From: Hymenobacter metallilatus
GTDB taxonomy: Bacteria > Bacteroidota > Bacteroidia > Cytophagales > Hymenobacteraceae
Length of the DNA: 64,000 nt
Reading direction: 5' to 3'
NCBI RefSeq assembly: GCF_003944705.1
Contig: NZ_RWIS01000015.1
Span: 79,524 to 143,523, forward strand
Shown here: positions 8,540 to 15,829 of the stretch, piece by piece
Layout of the letters: each line of letters starts with the position of its first letter
Numbering within the stretch: the stretch's first letter is position 1
Program-made: the position numbers and the translations under genes
Notes under the pieces: model-generated
Seen by the model: the letters and a program-made list of their open reading frames with translations, nothing else
Database searches by the model: none
What the model was told of the DNA's origin: nothing

Positions 8540-9844
8540 ATGTTCGAATCTGCTGTTCCGCCCACTCCGGCCGGCCGCCTGCGCGACATCCTGCAGTTGC
8601 GCTTCACCGACCTGTTTGCCGCTTTATCGGCGCACATGTTGGAGCCCATTTCCCCAGCCAGCCCCTGGAAACGGCTGCTGAAAGTAGCAGGCTATGCGGC
8701 CCTGCGGCTGGTGGGCAACGTGTTTCGGCCCGTAAAAAACCCCGAGAACCTGCACGGCAAAGTGTGGCTTTACGTGGTGAGCCAGAACAACTACGACTCC
8801 CTACACTTTATCCGTGAAGCCCGGCCCGACGCGGTGCTGGTGGCGGGGCAGAGCAAGCAGATTGGCCGCTACAACCAGCAGGTAAACCGGCTTTCCTTGC
8901 GACGGAAGCTACTGTACTATGGGCAACTGCCAAGGGTGTATCGGACCCTGCGCCGCACCGAGGGCGAGCGGGCCTGGCGGTTTTTCGATTTGATTTTCAA
9001 CGCCATCGGCTACTACGAGGTGTACCGCCGGGCCCTGCGCCACTACCGGCCCCGGGCCGTGGTATTCGCCAACGACCACAACGACGACGCCCGGGCCCTG
9101 CTGCTGGCTTGCCAGGCCGAAGGCGTGCCCACGGCCTATGTGCAGCACGCCAGCGTGAGCACCCACTTTCCTCCCCTGGGCTTTGATCTGAGCCTGTTGG
9201 AAGGCCAGGATGCCCTCGACAAATACCGGAAGTGCGGCCCGGTGCGCGGGCGCACGGAGCTAGTGGGCATGCCCAAAGCTGACGAGTTTCTAGCTCGCCG
9301 CAACCAGGCCCCGCGGGTGCGCCGGGTGGCCCTGGCCTGCAATGCCCTCGACGACCTCACGGCCATTACCCACACGCTGGACTACCTACTACGGGAGTTT
9401 CCCGACCTGACCTTCACGCTACGCCCCCACCCCGGCGACCCGCGCGACTTCACGTTTCTGCAGCAGCGCCATCCCCGGCTGCAGTTTTCGGATGCGCGCC
9501 AGCAGCATGTATTTGCGTTTCTGGAAGCCCACGACGCCTTGGTAGCCGCCGATACCAGCACCCACCTCGAGGCCACTCTGCTCAACCTGGCCAGCGTGTA
9601 CGTGCGTTTCGGAGCTCACGGCGTCGCCGATGACTACTACGGGTTCGTGGCCCACGGCCTCATTACGCGGGCCAATACCCTGCCGGAGTTGGGTACTTGG
9701 TTACGGCGCCAGCAGCAACACAAGCCCCTGGATCTTTACCGTCGCGCCGCTTACTACAATGCCACGTTAGGCACGCCCGACGAGGGCCACAGTCAGCAGC
9801 GGGCTTTGCGGCTGCTGGCGGAGTGGCTGCCGCTGCCCCGGTAA
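8540..9844 (+). CDS. GT-B-like protein, candidate nonulosonate glycosyltransferase
   Basis: 434 residues, no confident family name. Its start is 8 nt after the pseI stop, so it is almost certainly co-transcribed with the Pse pathway. The C-terminal half looks like a GT-B donor domain: VRRVALACNALDD, then FTLRPHPGDPRDF (the RPHPG-type motif of capsule and polysialyl transferases), then AADTSTHLEATLLNLASVYVRFG. The N-terminal half includes AVVFANDHNDDARALLLACQ and YVQHASVSTHFPPLGFDL, as in surface-polysaccharide transferases that read out an incoming acceptor. A Pse transferase is a reasonable inference from position; a general polysaccharide biosynthesis role is the safer statement. Confidence 0.65.
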   Translation: MFESAVPPTPAGRLRDILQLRFTDLFAALSAHMLEPISPASPWKRLLKVAGYAALRLVGNVFRPVKNPENLHGKVWLYVVSQNNYDSLHFIREARPDAVLVAGQSKQIGRYNQQVNRLSLRRKLLYYGQLPRVYRTLRRTEGERAWRFFDLIFNAIGYYEVYRRALRHYRPRAVVFANDHNDDARALLLACQAEGVPTAYVQHASVSTHFPPLGFDLSLLEGQDALDKYRKCGPVRGRTELVGMPKADEFLARRNQAPRVRRVALACNALDDLTAITHTLDYLLREFPDLTFTLRPHPGDPRDFTFLQQRHPRLQFSDARQQHVFAFLEAHDALVAADTSTHLEATLLNLASVYVRFGAHGVADDYYGFVAHGLITRANTLPELGTWLRRQQQHKPLDLYRRAAYYNATLGTPDEGHSQQRALRLLAEWLPLPR

Positions 9845-9925
9845 TAGTGCTTCAAGCGTCGATTCCCGCAAAGGGCGCTGCGCGCGCGCAGAAGGCGCAG
9901 AGTCGTTCTACCATTACCTTGCGCC

Positions 9926-11299
9926 ATGCTACCACCGCTACCGCCCGTTCCTGCTACTACTGCCGAAACTCGGTTGGCTTATGTGCTGCAACACTTCTGG
10001 CAGGCGTATGATGCTGTGCCCACGGTCAGCATCGGGTATGCCGATACGCAGCCGCAGGTGGAGGTAGCGGCCGTGAACCACAACTTCTTTGCGGACACGG
10101 CTCCCTACCCAGCTCCGCCGGTGTGGCGGGAGTGGCAGGACCGGACGCTGCCGTTTTTCTTCGACGACCAGCCCACCCAGCCGCTGCTGGAGCTACTGCC
10201 CGGTGGCCAGGCCCGCATTCATGCCGATGTGGTATCGGCGGCGTTCTACCTGCTCAGCGGCTGGCAGGAATTCCACTCCGATGAGCGGGACCAGCACGGG
10301 CGCTTTCCCTACGCAGCCAGCGTGCAGCAACGCTACGACTTTGTAACGGTGCCGGTGGTGAATTACTACTTCGAGGTGCTGCGCGCTGCCGTGGAGCACA
10401 CTGGCGGCCAGCCCCTGCGCCCCCGCCGCTGGGCCGACGGCCGCGCCTGGGCCGCTTTCATCACCCATGACATCGACAACCTCTGCAGCGCCTGGAAAGC
10501 CCCCGCCAAAGCCGCCCTCCGGCGCCGCGACTGGCTGGATTTTGCCCGCTGCTATTGGCAGCACCTCACCCAAAAGGACGCCTGGGACAATCTAGCCGAA
10601 GTGCAGCAGACCGTAGCTGAGTACGGGGCGAGCAGCACGTTCTTCTTTCTGCCCGAGCACCGCAAAGCAGCCAACGGCACACCTAACGCCGATTATCAAT
10701 ATCGCCGCATTACTGCTGCACTCAGACCACTACTAAAAACACGGTCTGGTATTGAACTGCACGGTAGTCTGGGTTCCTGCGTCAATGCCAATAAATTGCA
10801 CCAGGATGCGGAGCAGATTTGCCATCTTGGTCCGACAGGCCTTGGACTTCGCTTTCATTACCTGAGTTGGGAACCTCGCATTACCCCAATGCTCGTGGAT
10901 GAACTGCAATTCGCCTACGATTCCACACTAGGCTTTGCTGAGCATTACGGCTTCCGCAACAGCTACTGTTTGCCTTTCCGTCCGTTTAATTTTCAACGAG
11001 GTGAAGCAGTTGATTTCCTGGAAATCCCGCTCAACGTGATGGATGCCACGCTACACCACCCGCGCTACCTGCAACTGGCCCCCGACGAAATCCTGCCGGC
11101 CCTCACGCCCATGTTCCATGAAATCGAGCGGTTCGGAGGCGTGTGTACGGTGCTCTGGCACAACGAGAACTTCGACCCGGCCAACACCCGCAACGGCCCG
11201 CGCGAATTCCGCGCCCTCATGGAGTACCTTCGCAGCCGCAACGCAGCCTTCGTCAACGGCCAGGATATTTGCACGTCTATGAGCGCCCTATCATCCTAA
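9926..11299 (+). CDS. polysaccharide deacetylase-like protein
   Basis: 457 residues. A long N-terminal region with FHSDERDQHGRFPYAAS precedes a NodB-like carbohydrate esterase fold: FITHDIDNL (metal-binding Asp/His motif), STFFFLPEHRKA, IELHGSLGS and, near the end, CTVLWHNENFDP. This N-domain/deacetylase pairing is usual in Bacteroidota glycan loci. Metal-dependent removal of acetyl groups from a surface glycan is the likely role; secretion is not evident since no signal peptide is seen. The last residues (LSS) and the stop codon come from a dispersed repeat that starts here. TACCTTGC lies just before the ATG and resembles a start-proximal -7 box. Confidence 0.75.
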   Translation: MLPPLPPVPATTAETRLAYVLQHFWQAYDAVPTVSIGYADTQPQVEVAAVNHNFFADTAPYPAPPVWREWQDRTLPFFFDDQPTQPLLELLPGGQARIHADVVSAAFYLLSGWQEFHSDERDQHGRFPYAASVQQRYDFVTVPVVNYYFEVLRAAVEHTGGQPLRPRRWADGRAWAAFITHDIDNLCSAWKAPAKAALRRRDWLDFARCYWQHLTQKDAWDNLAEVQQTVAEYGASSTFFFLPEHRKAANGTPNADYQYRRITAALRPLLKTRSGIELHGSLGSCVNANKLHQDAEQICHLGPTGLGLRFHYLSWEPRITPMLVDELQFAYDSTLGFAEHYGFRNSYCLPFRPFNFQRGEAVDFLEIPLNVMDATLHHPRYLQLAPDEILPALTPMFHEIERFGGVCTVLWHNENFDPANTRNGPREFRALMEYLRSRNAAFVNGQDICTSMSALSS

Positions 11300-11420
11300 G
11301 CAGCGCGAAGGAGCTTCTCACGCCAGAACGACTCTGCGAACCTCTGCGCATCCCTCCGCGAACCTCTGCGGGAACCGACGCCTGCATACAATAGAGTCCT
11401 TCGTAAATTCAGGATGACAG
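11289..11420. repeat. family A repeat with CTCTGCG-type insert; overlaps gene end
   Basis: Begins with TCATCCTAAGCAGCGCGAAG, whose bases encode the last two serines and the TAA of the upstream gene, and ends with TTCAGGATGACAG. Its centre carries CTCTGCGAACCTCTGCG and CCGCGAACCTCTGCGGGAA, inverted relative to the core at 5024-5060. Confidence 0.75.
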
Positions 11421-11460
11421 AACGGTAAATCACCATTTCACCACCTCACCATTTCACCTT

Positions 11461-12942
11461 TTGGGCATCGTTCAGCGACAGGGGCTGCGTAATACCATCA
11501 TTTCCTACCTAGGGCTGGCGCTGGGGTTTGTGAGCACCACGCTGGTACTACCCCGGTTTCTGGAGCCCCAGCAACTGGGGCTGACCACCACGCTGAATAG
11601 CGTAGCCACGCTGTTTGCCCAAGTGGCGGCAGTGGGGTTTGCCAGCGTGGCCATCCGGTTTTTTCCCTATTTCCGCAACCGGGAAAATGGCCACCACGGG
11701 TTTCTGCCATTTTTGCTGGGCGTGCCGCTGCTGGGGTTTGCGGTGGTGCTAGCCCTGTACCTACTGGGGCGGCCGGTGTTGCTGGGAGTGTACGAGCACG
11801 ACGCCACGCTGCTGAAAACCTATTACCTCTGGGGAGCCGTGTTTGCCCTGTTCGTGCTGCTGTACTCCCTGCTCGATGCCTACCTCAAGGCCCTGTACCA
11901 CACGGCATTTTCCTCGTTTTTGCAGGATATTCTGCTGCGGCTACTGATTTTGGCCGGGGCGCTGGCCTTTGCCGGTGGCTGGCTCACGTTTCACGGCTAC
12001 GTGCTTTGGTACGTGGGCGTGAACGGGCTGCTGGTGCTGCTGCTCACGGGCTATCTGCTGCGGATTGGGGAGCTGCACTGGCGGCCCCAGCGGGCGGTGC
12101 TGGCAGTGCGGCCGGTCCGGGAGCTGCTGGGCGTGGGTGCTTTCACGCTGCTGGGCTCTTTGGCCGGCTCGGTCATCATGTACCTCGACACAATTATGGT
12201 GGGGGCGCAGGTGAGCCTGGCGGCGGCGGGCATCTACGGCATTGCCTTCAACATCAGCACGGCGCTGGCTATTCCGGCCCGCTCGCTCAACAAGATTGCC
12301 TTTCCGCTCCTGGCCGATTACTGGAAAGAGCAGAACATAGCGGGCATGGCCGACTTCTACCGCCGCACCACCCGCCTCAATACGCTCATCGGCTGCTTTC
12401 TGACCCTGGGCATCGGCCTGAATCTGGAGTTCATCTACTCCCTTATGCGGGCCGACTACGCCCAGGGTACCGTGGTGGTACTCCTGCTGCTCGGCAGCCG
12501 CCTCTTCGACGGCATCACCGGCGTTAATGGCCTAATTCTCGTCACCTCCCCCCGCTACCGCTTCGACCTGCTATTCAACGTGTCCCTGTCGGTGCTTACC
12601 ATTCTGCTCAACCTGCTCCTGATTCCAAAGCTGGGCATGGTGGGTGCGGCGGTGGCAGCGGTAGCGGCCCAAATCAGCATCAATCTGGCCCGCACCTGGT
12701 TTGTGTGGCGCAGCTTTGGTATGCAGCCCTTCACCCGACAGATTCCGCTGCTGCTGGCCATTACGGCCGCCGCGGGCGTGGCCGGCTGGCTGGTTCCGGC
12801 GCTCGGCTCGCCCTTCGTCACCATGCTCCTGCGTTCCGGGGTGCTCACGGCCGTGTACGGTGGGCTGGTGCTGGTGTCGGGCGTGGCCCCGGAGGCACAG
12901 GCGCTGCTACAGAGCCTGCAACAGCGCCTGAAAAAGTCCTAA
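11461..12942 (+). CDS. oligosaccharide flippase (Wzx/MVF-MATE type)
   Basis: 493 residues from a TTG; no in-frame ATG precedes the first membrane segment (TIISYLGLALGFVSTTLVLP). About 12-14 hydrophobic segments span the protein, with short charged loops such as RSLNKIAFPLLADYWKEQN and RADYAQGTVVVL typical of polysaccharide-repeat translocases. It would move lipid-linked glycan units across the inner membrane, and closes the surface-glycan locus. Immediately upstream is a G-poor leader of CACCATTTCACC-like repeats. The last 4 nt overlap the convergent lipoprotein gene. Confidence 0.88.
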   Translation: MGIVQRQGLRNTIISYLGLALGFVSTTLVLPRFLEPQQLGLTTTLNSVATLFAQVAAVGFASVAIRFFPYFRNRENGHHGFLPFLLGVPLLGFAVVLALYLLGRPVLLGVYEHDATLLKTYYLWGAVFALFVLLYSLLDAYLKALYHTAFSSFLQDILLRLLILAGALAFAGGWLTFHGYVLWYVGVNGLLVLLLTGYLLRIGELHWRPQRAVLAVRPVRELLGVGAFTLLGSLAGSVIMYLDTIMVGAQVSLAAAGIYGIAFNISTALAIPARSLNKIAFPLLADYWKEQNIAGMADFYRRTTRLNTLIGCFLTLGIGLNLEFIYSLMRADYAQGTVVVLLLLGSRLFDGITGVNGLILVTSPRYRFDLLFNVSLSVLTILLNLLLIPKLGMVGAAVAAVAAQISINLARTWFVWRSFGMQPFTRQIPLLLAITAAAGVAGWLVPALGSPFVTMLLRSGVLTAVYGGLVLVSGVAPEAQALLQSLQQRLKKS

Positions 12943-13172
12943 AACTGTCGGCCGGAATGGCGCGTCGAGTCCGTGCGGGTGGTATCGGTAGGCGGCGCAA
13001 TGGTGGAGTCGCGGGGCGGACCGGGAGGCGGGGGCGGCGCTACGGGGCCGCGCACCGTGTCGCCGGTGGTGCCGCCGGCATTCAGCTCCTGCGCCGGATC
13101 AGGCCGGGCGGTGGATGGTTGTTCGCAGTTGGCCAGCGCCAGCGTCGCCCCTACAGCGGCCTGCCAGCTCAT
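12939..13172 (-). CDS. small proline-rich lipoprotein
   Basis: 77 residues from ATG 13172. The N-terminus SWQAAVGATLALANC is a lipoprotein signal with a lipobox ending at Cys. The mature part is low complexity (PVAPPPPPGPPRDST, then TTRTDSTRHSGRQF), suggesting a flexible cell-envelope tether. No family recognised. It converges with the flippase gene (4-nt overlap at the stops). Support is the lipobox and the strand-specific sense; the composition makes a spurious frame possible. Confidence 0.5.
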   Translation of the reverse strand: MSWQAAVGATLALANCEQPSTARPDPAQELNAGGTTGDTVRGPVAPPPPPGPPRDSTIAPPTDTTRTDSTRHSGRQF

Positions 13173-13389
13173 AGAAGGCAGGGGTGAAATTCTTTGTATA
13201 TGGCAGTTTATCAATGGGTGCGCGGGGTTAACCTGCTTCCAGCCAGAAGGGTTATGTCGGTATAGAAAGGCCCTACATTATTGTTTTCAATTGGCTATGA
13301 ACACCTTATAAAAACTTGTTTTCGTATCCAATATGAGGTATTTGCCCCAGCTGGAAGAAGATACAGAAGTGAGGTAATCCAAAATAAAA

Positions 13390-13422
13390 TTTGCAAGTGT
13401 AAAATTCTGTCCCTTACCTTTG
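13390..13422 (+). promoter_or_regulatory. promoter of the sulfate assimilation transcript
   Basis: TTTG at 13390-13393 and TACCTTTG at 13415-13422, spaced 21 nt, match the Bacteroidota -33/-7 pair. Initiation would fall about 25 nt before the riboswitch. The bases just after the -7 box (CATCAATTCTTT) are repeated at the second riboswitch locus. Confidence 0.75.
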
Positions 13423-13451
13423 GGACATCAATTCTTTACCCCACTGAAGGA

Positions 13452-13549
13452 TTGTTTTTATACAGAGGCGTGGAGAGACAGGCTCGACGAAACGCCGGCA
13501 ACCAGCGGAACAACCGAAACGGTGCCAAGTCCTGACCATATAAAAACAA
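13452..13549 (+). ncRNA. SAM-I (S-box) riboswitch
   Basis: A 98-nt element closed by a perfect 11-bp P1 (TTGTTTTTATA at 13452-13462 with TATAAAAACAA at 13539-13549). Inside are the S-box landmarks in order: AGAGGCGTGGAGAGACAGG, GGCAACC at 13497-13503 and GGTGCCAA at 13521-13528. S-box RNAs bind S-adenosylmethionine and usually repress sulfur and methionine genes; the cys genes downstream fit. No T-run terminator follows. Instead P1 ends 6 nt before the GTG of a Cys-rich leader, so SAM binding would hide the A-rich region just before that start, favouring translational control (inference). Confidence 0.92.
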
Positions 13550-13555
13550 CAAGCC

Positions 13556-13654
13556 GTGAAATCCTTGTTCAACACCGCCGCCGCTTCTGCTACCTTCTCT
13601 GCTGTACAGCATGGATGTTGTGGGTTGATGGGCATGTGTTGTTGTCGGGGCTAA
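13556..13654 (+). CDS. cysteine-rich leader peptide (32 residues)
   Basis: GTG start 6 nt after P1 of the SAM-I riboswitch, TAA at 13652-13654. The C-terminal third reads HGCCGLMGMCCCRG: five cysteines, as a pair and a triplet, close to the stop, the arrangement of amino-acid attenuator peptides. A second, sequence-divergent peptide with CCC and CC runs follows the other SAM-I element at exactly the same spacing. Ribosome stalling at Cys codons when cysteinyl-tRNA is scarce would change folding of the 209-nt spacer, where GTGCGCC (13680-13686) can pair with GGCGCAC (13733-13739). Function is inferred, not shown. Confidence 0.7.
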   Translation: MKSLFNTAAASATFSAVQHGCCGLMGMCCCRG

Positions 13655-13863
13655 GGCACAACTTCCTTTTTGCTGATTTGTGCGCCGCCTGCTACTGAGC
13701 TGATATGCCTTATGGCGTAAGCTAAGCCCAAAGGCGCACGACCATTTCTGTTTCGCCGAAAACCGCGCTGGGCCGTTGCCAAGGCTGTTTCTCCGTGAAG
13801 CTATCCTTTGGCCGAAACGCGCTGCCCTACATCGGTGGCCTGCTTCCTCCTCCCCTTCCTGCT

Positions 13864-14649
13864 ATGCCTGTAGCTGATGCTGCGCCGGCCGTTCATGCCT
13901 TGCTGGACCGCCTGCGCCCTCTTGTAGTGGCCGCCTCCGCTCCGGAGCGGCTGCGTCTGGTAGCCGACACCTTCCCCGGTCAGGCCGTTTTTTCTACCTC
14001 GTTCGGGCTGGAAGACCAGATTATCAGCCACCTGATTTTCGCCCACGACCTGCCCATTGAGGTGTTCACCATCGATACCGGCCGCAACTTCCAGGAAACC
14101 TATTCTACCTGGAACAAGACGCTGATTCGGTACCAGCAGCCCATTGCAGTGTACGCCCCCCAGCGCGAGGACCTGGAAAACCTGCTCTTGCAGAAAGGCC
14201 CGAACTCCTTCTACGAGAGCGTGGACAACCGCAAGGAGTGCTGCCACATCCGCAAGGTGGAGCCCCTGAACCGGGCCCTGGCCGGCCGTGGGGCCTGGGT
14301 AACCGGCATCCGGGCCGAACAGTCGCAGAACCGGCAGACGATGGACCCGGTGGAGTGGGACGCGGCGCACCAGCTCGTCAAAATTCACCCGCTCTTCGAC
14401 TGGACCTGGGAGCAGGCGCTGGCCTTTGTGCAGCAAGAGGGCATTCCGGTAAACCCGCTGCACCAGCAGGGTTTTGTGAGCATCGGCTGCGCGCCCTGCA
14501 CCCGCGCCATCCGCCTCGGTGAGGATTTCCGGGCCGGCCGCTGGTGGTGGGAAGACCTCTCGGCCAAAGAATGCGGCCTCCACGCCACCGCCCCCCACGA
14601 CGGCCCCGACCCAGTGGTGGAGCCGGTACCAAACCACCTGTCATCCTGA
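13864..14649 (+). CDS. cysH: assimilatory adenylylsulfate (APS) reductase
   Basis: 261 residues from ATG 13864; a longer GTG form (13795) adds unconserved sequence. Reduces APS (or PAPS) to sulfite with thioredoxin. Seen: FSTSFGLEDQIISHL (PAPS-reductase ATP-PPase-like fold), KECCHIRKVEPL and GCAPCTRAI, the two Cys pairs that hold a [4Fe-4S] cluster, and KECGLH with the catalytic Cys near the C-terminus. The cluster cysteines indicate the APS-type enzyme, consistent with the absence of an APS kinase (cysC) in the locus. The final LSS and the TGA stop are read from a dispersed repeat. First enzyme gene after the SAM-I/leader region. Confidence 0.93.
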   Translation: MPVADAAPAVHALLDRLRPLVVAASAPERLRLVADTFPGQAVFSTSFGLEDQIISHLIFAHDLPIEVFTIDTGRNFQETYSTWNKTLIRYQQPIAVYAPQREDLENLLLQKGPNSFYESVDNRKECCHIRKVEPLNRALAGRGAWVTGIRAEQSQNRQTMDPVEWDAAHQLVKIHPLFDWTWEQALAFVQQEGIPVNPLHQQGFVSIGCAPCTRAIRLGEDFRAGRWWWEDLSAKECGLHATAPHDGPDPVVEPVPNHLSS

Positions 14650-14800
14650 GCATTCCGCGAATCAAGCGGCGACGAAGGACCTTATAACACCAGAACAGCT
14701 CTGCGCCCTCTGCGAAACCCTCTGCGTCCTCCGCGGGCTAAAAACCCTGAACGACCATCGTGCAAACGGGATAAGCTCCTTCGCAAGCTCAGGATGACAG
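14640..14800. repeat. family A repeat with CTCTGCG-type insert; supplies cysH stop
   Basis: GTCATCCTGAGCATTCCGCG begins inside the last codons of cysH and GCAAGCTCAGGATGACAG ends the element. The centre carries CTCTGCGCCCTCTGCGAAA. The inner block CATTCCGCGAAT(C/T)AAGCGG is shared with the copy at 31405. Confidence 0.8.
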
Positions 14801-14825
14801 ATAAGAACACAAAACAAGACTGGAT

Positions 14826-15734
14826 ATGAGTACCACATTCGATTACCTCGACCGGCTGGAAGCCGAAGCCATCCACATCCTGCGGGAGGTGGCGGGGCAG
14901 TTTGAGCGGCCGGCCCTGCTGTTCTCGGGCGGCAAGGATTCCATTGTGCTCACGCGCCTGGCCGAAAAGGCCTTCCGCCCCGGCCGCTTCCCCTTCCCGC
15001 TGGTGCACGTGGATACCGGCCACAACTTCCCCGAGGTGCTGCAGTACCGCGACGAGTTGGCCGCTCAACTTGGCGAAAAGCTGATCGTGCGCAAGGTGGA
15101 GGATACCATCAAGCGGCAGAGCCTGCGCGAGCCGGGCGGCAAGTACCCCAGCCGCAACCCGCTGCAGACCTACACCCTGCTGGAGGTAATCGAGGAGTTT
15201 GAGTTTGACGCCTGCATCGGCGGGGCCCGCCGCGACGAGGAGAAGGCCCGGGCCAAGGAGCGCATCTTCTCGGTGCGCGACGAGTTTGGCCAGTGGGACC
15301 CCAAGCGCCAGCGCCCCGAGCTCTGGAACATCTACAACGGCCGCATCCAGAAGGGCGAAAACGTGCGCGTGTTCCCTATTTCCAACTGGACGGAGCTGGA
15401 CGTGTGGCGCTACATCCAGCGCGAAAGCATTCCGCTGCCCGACATCTACTTCGGCCACGAGCGCACCTGCGTGGTGCTGCCCTCGGGCCAGCTATTGGGC
15501 CTCTCCGAGCACCTGCAGCTCGATGACGAAGACGAAATCGTGACCCGGCAGGTGCGCTTCCGCACCGTGGGCGACTCCACCTGCACCGCCGCCGTGGAAA
15601 GCGACGCCCGCACCGTGGAAGACATCATCCAGGACCTGCTGCTGGCCAAAGTAAGCGAGCGGGGCGCCACCCGCCTCGACGACAACATCTCCGAAGCCGG
15701 CATGGAAGACCGCAAGCGGAACGGATACTTTTAA
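14826..15734 (+). CDS. cysD: sulfate adenylyltransferase subunit 2
   Basis: 302 residues, full CysD length. Forms APS from ATP and sulfate together with CysN. Seen: ATP-pyrophosphatase P-loop FSGGKDSIVLTRLA near residue 38, HVDTGHNFPEVL, the RRDEEKARAKER block, FPISNWTELDVWRYI and the C-terminal DDNISEAGMEDRKRNGYF end that is nearly invariant in CysD. ATG at 14826 follows the repeat by 25 nt. Next gene cysN starts 96 nt after the stop. Confidence 0.96.
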   Translation: MSTTFDYLDRLEAEAIHILREVAGQFERPALLFSGGKDSIVLTRLAEKAFRPGRFPFPLVHVDTGHNFPEVLQYRDELAAQLGEKLIVRKVEDTIKRQSLREPGGKYPSRNPLQTYTLLEVIEEFEFDACIGGARRDEEKARAKERIFSVRDEFGQWDPKRQRPELWNIYNGRIQKGENVRVFPISNWTELDVWRYIQRESIPLPDIYFGHERTCVVLPSGQLLGLSEHLQLDDEDEIVTRQVRFRTVGDSTCTAAVESDARTVEDIIQDLLLAKVSERGATRLDDNISEAGMEDRKRNGYF

Positions 15735-15829
15735 GTGGTGAAGTTGTGAAAGGTGAAGTTGTGAAAATCCTCACGCTTCACCCCACCAGCACAGCAATTC
15801 ACAATTTCACAACCTCACAATTTCACCTC
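15735..15829. repeat. low-complexity inverted repeat before cysN
   Basis: Repeats of GTGAAGTTGTGAAA on the left and TTCACAATTTCACAACCTC on the right can pair. The G-poor right arm runs straight into the cysN ATG. Similar TTCACC tracts precede the flippase gene. Confidence 0.6.

Noticed and set aside
12705..13187. 160-codon plus-strand frame overlapping the flippase end
   Set aside because: Shifted frame of the flippase followed by antisense of the small lipoprotein; Arg/Gly-rich and featureless.
13795..13863. Longer cysH start at GTG 13795
   Set aside because: The extra 23 residues are Pro/Leu-rich and outside the conserved CysH fold; ATG 13864 fits family length better.
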